Shown here piece by piece: positions 58,265-64,000 of a DNA stretch of 64,000 nucleotides. The notes under the pieces were generated by a model that ran no database searches, was not told the origin of the DNA, and saw nothing but the letters and a program-made list of their open reading frames with translations. The stretch is from the NCBI GenBank assembly GCA_963585895.1, contig OY757912.1:80418154-80482153 (forward strand). Reading direction: 5' to 3'. This DNA is from Sepioteuthis lessoniana (taxonomy: Eukaryota; Mollusca; Cephalopoda; Myopsida; Loliginidae). Positions within the stretch are counted from its first letter, which is position 1, and each line of letters opens with the position of its first letter. The position numbers and the translations under genes were made by a program.

Positions 58265-58600
58265 CAGTCCATTGATAGGGCTTAGAATATGACGATTGTA
58301 TCCCTGCAGAGAGGTAAGAACCTCTCTAAAAAAGGCTGTCCTGGATATGACACTAAACTGCATCTGATGATGGGGCCCTAGTTCTAGTGATATCAGAAAT
58401 GCTGAGTATCTGTTCAAATAGAATAGTTTGAAAATTATTAGTATTAGATAGAAATACTTGATATATAACTGTGTTAAAAAAAAAAAAAAAAAACTCTTTA
58501 AAAAAACAATTGCACTAAAAATGTAAGTATAGATGTACAGTGTATGTGATTCCATAATCTCTCTGCATAAAATAACCCCTTACAAGCTGTGAAAATCAAT
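58265..58600 (+). repeat. Interspersed repeat A, tail variant 2
   Basis: Head 'gatagggcttagaatatgacgattgtatccctgcagagaggtaagaac', an abbreviated centre, and the end 'gtgattccataatctctctgcataaaataaccccttac'. Confidence 0.6.
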
Positions 58601-58614
58601 TAGATTTATATCTT

Positions 58615-58770
58615 AACCTTTTGAACTGATAATTCTATTCTTTGTCTTATTTTTGTGTGTGGGGTAGATGTACAGGCTATTTTTTCTATACACCACAAGC
58701 CCAATATTTTGGAGTCAAAGGAATCACATGACAGGCATGATATAATGATGATGCACTATTTTTCTTTTAA
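58615..58770 (+). repeat. Interspersed repeat E, partial
   Basis: 'aaccttttgaactgataattc', 'tatacaccacaagcccaatattttggagtcaaagg' and 'ggcatgatataatgatgatg' resemble parts of 11318-11700 and 63060-63290. Confidence 0.4.
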
Positions 58771-59019
58771 TGTAAGGATTGTCCTTGGTATGTGTTATGA
58801 CCGATTATTAAGGGTCAATAAATAAATAACTCAACACGGAGATATGAGTGCCACACAAATGTATCCAAGTCTCTGAGGAGGGATCTCTTTGGTTCAACGC
58901 ATACGAAGATAGGCAAGGTGCTTACTACGGCTGCTGCTGCTCTCTGCTGTACCAGCTTAGTTCTTGGTTAATATTTTCTTTGGGTAAGTCTATTATTCTG
59001 GTTATAGGCGAGTCACCTA
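58771..59019. other. Spacer, nothing recognised
   Basis: Mixed-composition sequence with 'ctacggctgctgctgctctctgctg' at about 58925. No family match. Confidence 0.4.
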
Positions 59020-59400
59020 CAACAGTATGACACTGTACTGCATCTAATGGTGAAACTCTAACCCTGGATTTTGAGAAATGTGGAATACTTCTTACTATTT
59101 TTTTCAGGTCCACTCTGACCTGGAGTGGTAGTACCTGTTAAATTCCATCTATGAGTCGAATAGAACAGTTTAATCATTGACTAAGGATTATCATTATTAG
59201 TCATTTAAAACCATACAGCTGTGTAGAAATTGTTTGTATTAGATAGGAATACTTGATAAATAGTATTACTTGAAACCATTTAACTATGTACAAACAAATG
59301 AGCTCTAACTTGTTTTAAAATAATGTTACCTACAAAGTATTTGTTTACAAATCATATATAAAAATAGGATTGTTGATATGCCATAAAACACCAACTAACC
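59020..59400 (+). repeat. Interspersed repeat A, tail variant 1
   Basis: 'cagtatgacactgtactgcatctaatggtgaaactc', 'gacctggagtggtagtacctg' and the tail 'aggattgttgatatgccataaaac' with an internal deletion in 'ggatttggcattaaa'. Confidence 0.6.
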
Positions 59401-59869
59401 ATTTATGGAATGATAAGATGGCTTTAAAGTTATATATTTTGTGCTCAACTTTTTTTTTTTATTGTATGTGTGAATTTTGTGAATTGAAGTTATGAGACCC
59501 AAGAGTCCTAGAGTTAAGAAATTTAAGTGTTTTTTCCTTATGTTACCAATATAACAATCTTATCAGATGAATAATATAAAAAGTAGAGAGTTTTATTTAT
59601 TTTACTAGAAGCACTTCAAATTTTGCAGAAATGTAGATGTTAAGTAAAATAACTGTCCCTGTGGAATGTGGATACATTTGTAGAACTTTTCTTTACATTT
59701 TGATTGGTTGTATTCCATGCTAATAACAAATGAGATATTTAAAAAAGATGCATTTATTACTTCAATTATTATTTCCTCAGAAATAAATACAAAACAGACA
59801 TAAATAGAAATTTTTCCCTCCTCTAATACTACACTAATCTTAGGCAGAAGTATCAATCCATAAATAATC

Positions 59870-60060
59870 CCCTAGAGGCACACTTAGTCTAACAGTTATC
59901 ATCATAGGAAATAGAATCAGTGACCCGAGTTCAAATCCTGGACAAGATTTGTTTTTATTTCACTTCTCTCTAATGCCCTTGGGAAAGCTTGATGTCCTGT
60001 TGTCCCAGGGACACTAGACTATTCATTGGGGACATTCCACTGGACAGTCAATTAAAAACA
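59870..60060 (+). repeat. SINE family 2, copy 5, best-preserved head
   Basis: The tRNA-like head 'cacttagtctaacagttatcatcataggaaatagaatcagtgacccgagttcaaatcctggacaag' carries an A-box-like TAGTCTAACAGTT and a B box GAGTTCAAATCCTGG. The body follows and breaks off after 'gcccttgggaaagc'. Confidence 0.65.
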
Positions 60061-60179
60061 AAAATTTAAATAAATATAACTGACAATAATGAAAAATTTT
60101 TGCAGATTTTTACATAAATTTAGCCAAATTTTGGAAAAATTTATCTGTATCTGTGAAAAGGTTTTTTTTACAATGGGTT

Positions 60180-60251
60180 AAAGTTGGTTGGTTATATTTA
60201 TGCCATATCAACCCTTGGGTAATTAATGTCAATTCCTGTTTATCCATATTC

Positions 60252-60297
<46 letters not shown>

Positions 60298-60640
60298 TTC
60301 GCTTGTTTTGTTGGTAACCTTTTTAAATGAACCAGAGCTCATTTGTTTGCACATTGTATTGCTAACATCAATAGTTCTATTTGCACAGTTAAATGATTTC
60401 AAGTATAAACAGTTGTATTTGACCTATAAATGGTGCCCTAACAGGCACTACTACACCGGTAAAGAGTAGACCTGGGAGTAATGGCAATGAAGGGGTACTC
60501 CATATTTCCCAAAGCTCCAGGACTAGAGCCTCACCATCGGATGATTTAGTATCATATCCATGGCATTTGTTAGGCAAGGGTCTTACCCCATACAGAAATG
60601 CAGTTGATGGTATATTCTATAGCTCCAGACAACTGAGCTG
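60180..60640 (-). repeat. Interspersed repeat A, minus-strand copy
   Basis: The only clear inverted full copy. Read on the minus strand it runs 'tgtctggagctatagaatataccatcaactgcatttctg', 'atgatactaaatcatccgatggtgaggctc', 'gtaccccttcattgccattactcccagg' and on to the tail. A (TA)n/(TG)n run is at 60258-60297. Confidence 0.65.
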
Positions 60641-61095
60641 ATAGGTTAAGGTTGATAGTATTGTGTTGAGACAGCTGTCTGTATTGCTTTTTGGTCTGAA
60701 ATCAAGCATTAAGAGATAAAATGTTTGTTTTAAGATACAATGAAATCTAAATGGCTGCATTTTATTTCTTCTTTTGATACACAGGACTTGCAGTAAGGAA
60801 AGATGACAAAAACACAACCCTTATCTACACCTAATTTTCCTGTTTTGTTTTTTCTTAATAGTACTCTAGAACAGGAGTTTCAATTGATGTCTATTTAAAC
60901 TTGTTTCCTTAGGCTCTTTAAAAGTTGGTATCACTTGGACCTGTTCTAACAGAAAGTTGTGAAAAACTGAACTTGGCATGATAATGAAGTAATCACACTA
61001 GTGAGTTGGGGAAAATATTGTAAACTTCTTGACTTTTTTGACAATTTATATATCAATAAAAAAGAGTACAGAGACCACAATTTTAAGAAAAAATA

Positions 61096-62011
61096 TGTGG
61101 TGCATTCAATAAGTTTCCAGACTTTTTTTGTACAGGCATTTAAAATTGTCGTAGACTCTTGAAAATTCATTATGTTATTGCTATACATCTTATGAGATGA
61201 CTGACCAATTTTTATGATTTCAGGTTCAAATAAACAGCTACAGCAGTAATTGGAATACACCCTACTAAAGCCTGATTGTCACAGCTGGGGAATTTAAAAA
61301 ATACAATCTGTACTTTAGAAGAACGATATGCAATAAAATTCTGTTTTAAACTTGGAAAAAATAGCATGCAATGAAAGCTGGATCTACTGCTATGACCCAG
61401 AGACCAAGAGACAGAGTTCCCAGTGGAAGCATGCTGGCTCTCCCATACCCAAGAAGGCCAGACAGAGCAAATCCACCCACAAACTTTTGATGATCCCTTT
61501 TTTTGACAGCACTGGCATGATTTACATGCACTGAGTTCCCACTGGACTGACAGTCAACAAGGAATACTATGTTGATGTTTTAAGGGAGTTCAGGAAGAGA
61601 TTCCGTCGGAAGAGACCAGCACTCTTCAAATCAGGTCAGTGGCATTTCCACGAGGACAATGCACCAGTCCACAACTCCATCCTTGTCACAGACTATTTGA
61701 ACAAGATGGGTATCAAGACAGTTCCTCACCCTCCTTATAGTCCAGACCTTGCTCTCTGTGACTTTTGGTTATTCCCTAAGCTCAGAGGCTGTCGTTATGA
61801 GACAAATGAGGAGATGAAAGAGGCTGTGATAAAGGTCATTGACACACTCACATGAGGACTTCCATGGGGCTTTCCAGAAGTTGTTGGAACAGTACAAGAA
61901 GTGCATTGCAGCTGGAGGAGAATACTTCGAAGGGGACTAGAGTTTTGTGTGTGTACTATCAATAAAAGTGCCCATACGAAAAAAGTCTGGAAACTTATTT
62001 AATGATCCTTG
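61096..62011 (+). mobile_element. Mariner DNA transposon, internally deleted, copy 3
   Basis: Ends TGTGGTGCATTCAATAAG and TTTAATGATCCTTG flanked by TA on both sides. Unlike copies 1 and 2 it lacks the helix-turn-helix region and retains the middle. WIYCYDPETKRQSSQWKH, the first catalytic aspartate region (PFFDSTGMIYMH), NKEYYVDVLREFRKR and the DNAPVH...PDLA core are all visible, with stops and a frame change towards the end. At 916 bp it cannot make a complete transposase. Confidence 0.92.
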
Positions 62012-62104
62012 TAGATCAAAATAAATGTTATTCCTTAAACGTTTTAATAGTGTTTTTATTATGCTACTAACAACTATAGGTTATAACAAAGTAAAAAAAA
62101 AACA

Positions 62105-62340
62105 TTTTGATCTTAGGACAGTTCTAAGACAGTGAAAAATGTTTGTCTGAATCTCTGGCTTAAATCCATCTATTCTCCTCTTAGCTATAGACAAATAGTA
62201 GGGTGGATTATATTCTATTAGGCAACCAGTCTAGGAAAAAAAAATTCTAAATTCCAATCAGCTGTACTTTGCTTAGGATATAATACAATGTCAATTTTTA
62301 TCTGTAGTGGAGGTGGTGGGTAAATACATAGACATAAATA
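62105..62340 (+). repeat. SINE family 2, copy 6 (head missing)
   Basis: 'tctggcttaaatccatctattctcctcttagctatagacaaatagtag', 'ggcaaccagtctagg' and the tail 'tctgtagtggaggtggtgggtaaatacatagacat'. Confidence 0.6.
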
Positions 62341-62754
62341 ACCCCATCTTTTAACAAGAAGTATACCAAATAAAAATAAAAAAATTGATTGTGGCATCAA
62401 TAAAATTGAATTTTTTTAATTAATATCTGGGATGGGATAAGAATATTGGTAACAAATTTCTTGGTAATTTGGCCTAATTTATGAATATATTTTAAGATTA
62501 CTTAGATTTTGTCTTATCTGAAATGTTAAAATACAATATAAATTGAAGACTCATGTCATCAAGGTTAGTTTTAGTTATGTTTATTGAATTTCATGGCAAT
62601 ATGTTGATTACAAAGAAAAGTGAGGTAAAAGAGAAAAAAAATTGTAACTCTTTTGGTTTAATAAATGGGTTGCTCAAAGGAAAATTTTGTTAACTGATTT
62701 AAAAACAATCATTTTAATTTGTTACTGATTTTCTTATCTTTTCATTTATTTCAG
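62341..62754. other. End of TM9SF2 intron 2
   Basis: AT-rich; the acceptor context 'ttactgattttcttatcttttcatttatttcag' has a good polypyrimidine tract and a branch-point-like TTACTGAT. Confidence 0.6.
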
Positions 62755-62848
62755 TTTTGATTTCTGTGGAATTGATGAATCCCATTCGCCTGTTGAAAAT
62801 CTGGGGCAGGTTGTTTTTGGGGAGAGAATTCGCCCATCACCCTATGAG
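62755..62848 (+). CDS. TM9SF2: TM9SF2 homologue, coding exon 3
   Basis: This exon of 94 bases supplies the third base of the split Ser codon and then encodes FDFCGIDESHSPVENLG and QVVFGERIRPSPYE. Human TM9SF2 has FDFCQASEGKRPSENLGQVLFGERIEPSPYK in the same place. ENLGQV, FGERI and PSPY are the family landmarks. The donor GAG/GTAAAG at 62849 is phase 0. The next exon, expected to begin near the FTFNKKETCK stretch of the human protein, is beyond the window. In total the three exons give 102 residues without a stop, and the remaining roughly 550-560 residues, including the nine membrane spans, must lie to the right. Confidence 0.94.
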
Positions 62849-63059
62849 GTAAAGAAAAGCATAATTTTACCGAAAATTTTAACTTGGCCTTTACTGAAGA
62901 GGCATTTTTCTTTATCATTGTCTTTGATTCTTTTCATATAAAAAAGTCTTAATGAAAAAAAAAGCAAACAAAAAAACAAGATGTCTATTTTATAACTTAA
63001 CTAGTGGGAATATTAAATATTGCTATAAATCAAATTATCTTTACTAAGTACTAAATTAT
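62849..63059. other. Start of TM9SF2 intron 3
   Basis: AT-rich, nothing recognised. Confidence 0.5.
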
Positions 63060-63290
63060 TAATCTTTTGAACTCTTAAGCCTGATATTTTAGACTGAGCA
63101 CTTTTACTATTTTGGACTTGGAAGATCATGTCAGATACTAATAATAAAAGGCTTTGTATTGTAACTATTTTACAGCCTTTTTGTTAATAAATGATGGGAT
63201 ATCTGTACCCTGCCACAAAATTTGAATGTTTTGTACTTGATGATTTTTGTAAGCTCAGGTATTGTGTATCCAAGGTCCAAGGAGTTATGG
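63060..63290 (+). repeat. Interspersed repeat E, copy 2
   Basis: 'actaataataaaaggctttg', 'ttttacagcctttttgttaataaatgatgggat' and 'gtaagctcaggtattg' match 11460-11640 in order. Confidence 0.5.
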
Positions 63291-63536
63291 TTTAAAAGGG
63301 TTAAGCAGTTTAGTGCAGTAGATTGTAAAGTTATTCATTTGACCTTTGGTTATACAATGGTAGAAATAAGTATAAGACACCCCATTAAATTGTTAATGAT
63401 TTTTTTTTTTAATTACTGCACAAATTCCTCTGAAAACTTGTGTGTGGTATCTAGATCTGATGGGTATTAGTATACATATTCAATTTTATTATAACTTTCC
63501 ACCAAAAAAATGTTAAGAAAAATACTTTTTTGTGGG

Positions 63537-64000
63537 TAGAAATAAGTATAAGACAGTTTTTAAAATTTGTATTCAACAGTAAAATTGTACAAAATTCAAT
63601 ATTTATATTTATCTCCTTTTAATTGTAATACTTCAATATGCTTGTTTTGGATTGAATCAATAAGTTTTCTGAGAGTTTCAGATGGAATTTCATTCCAATA
63701 CTTTTTAATGCAAGATTTTAAAGTTTCTCTATCTTCAAATTAACGTTTATTTTTGTATATTCTTTTTGACAAAATTCCCACAAATTTTCTATTGGGTTTA
63801 AATCTGGAGACTTTGTGGGCCTATTAAAAACTTCAATATTTTTTGTTTTAAATCAGTCTTTTGTGAGCTTCAAAGTGTGTATGGTTGTGTTGTCCTGTTA
63901 AAAAATGGCATGTAGAATGTCTAGACAATTCATAAATGGGAAGGCTTTTTTCTAACACATTGATTTATTGAGCTGAGTTTTGTTTCCCTTCCATCACTAC
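63537..64000 (-). mobile_element. Tc1-like DNA transposon, 3' part of transposase, runs off the window
   Basis: On the minus strand, towards the right edge, QDNTTIHTLK and then SPDLNPIENLWEF are recognisable. Thirty-four residues lie between the D of QDN and the E of PIENLW, the DD34E spacing of the Tc1 family. A stop lies between them and others follow, so it is inactive. 'ggtagaaataagtataagaca' at 63535-63555 is the likely terminal repeat; a second copy of it in the same orientation occurs at 63359-63379. The other end is outside the window. Confidence 0.7.

Noticed and set aside
2285-60640. Repeat A as a known named family
   Set aside because: I can describe its copies and ends, but cannot match it with certainty to a named cephalopod repeat without a database search.
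1-64000. CRISPR arrays, operons, rRNA genes
   Set aside because: No regularly spaced identical repeats, no bacterial gene layout and no rRNA-like conserved core were seen.

Overview
The window looks like AT-rich nuclear DNA from a mollusc, most likely a cephalopod close to octopus. This is inferred from very long introns, tRNA-derived SINE-like repeats, a dense field of 300-450 bp interspersed repeats with a recurring 'ttgatatgccattaaa' type tail, and mariner, Tc1, LINE, Gypsy-like and Copia debris. There are no bacterial-style operons. Nearly all open frames in the window are chance or repeat-derived.

One host gene is well supported: the 5' part of a TM9SF2 homologue (nonaspanin) on the + strand. 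Three coding exons (21247-21390, 39370-39437, 62755-62848) have clean GT/AG borders and matching phases, and give the first 102 residues: a signal peptide and the start of the lumenal domain. Intron 1 is about 18.0 kb and intron 2 about 23.3 kb. The gene runs off the right edge. Its upstream region has a TGACGTGT motif and a CCGCCAT element that, read on the other strand, is a good ATGGCGG start context.

1-7.3 kb is relatively CpG-rich. It holds a duplicated 780 bp promoter-like or LTR-like sequence (395-1173 and 2620-3400) preceded by two perfect heat-shock elements, a 27-bp-arm hairpin, and a minisatellite of about 20 bp units. 7.3-21 kb holds interspersed repeats, a mariner, a second duplicated LTR-like sequence, a TG-rich minisatellite, and three successive 3' ends of one LINE family. 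Intron 1 is mostly plain AT-rich DNA with SINEs, repeat-A copies and a short mariner-like element. Intron 2 holds a perfect 72-bp-arm palindrome, a LINE ORF1 fragment carrying a 1.25 kb insertion with matching 4-bp flanks, and a three-layer nest (mariner in Copia in a Gypsy-like element). It also holds a further mariner and more SINEs. Intron 3 begins with plain DNA, and a Tc1-like transposase fragment runs off the window end.

The strongest observations are the perfect palindrome just downstream of exon 2, two mariner copies sharing one internal deletion while a third has a different one, the nested retroelement layers, the duplicated E2F/CCAAT-like units, and unrelated repeat heads sharing a 3' tail. 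I found no clear new biological system beyond these.
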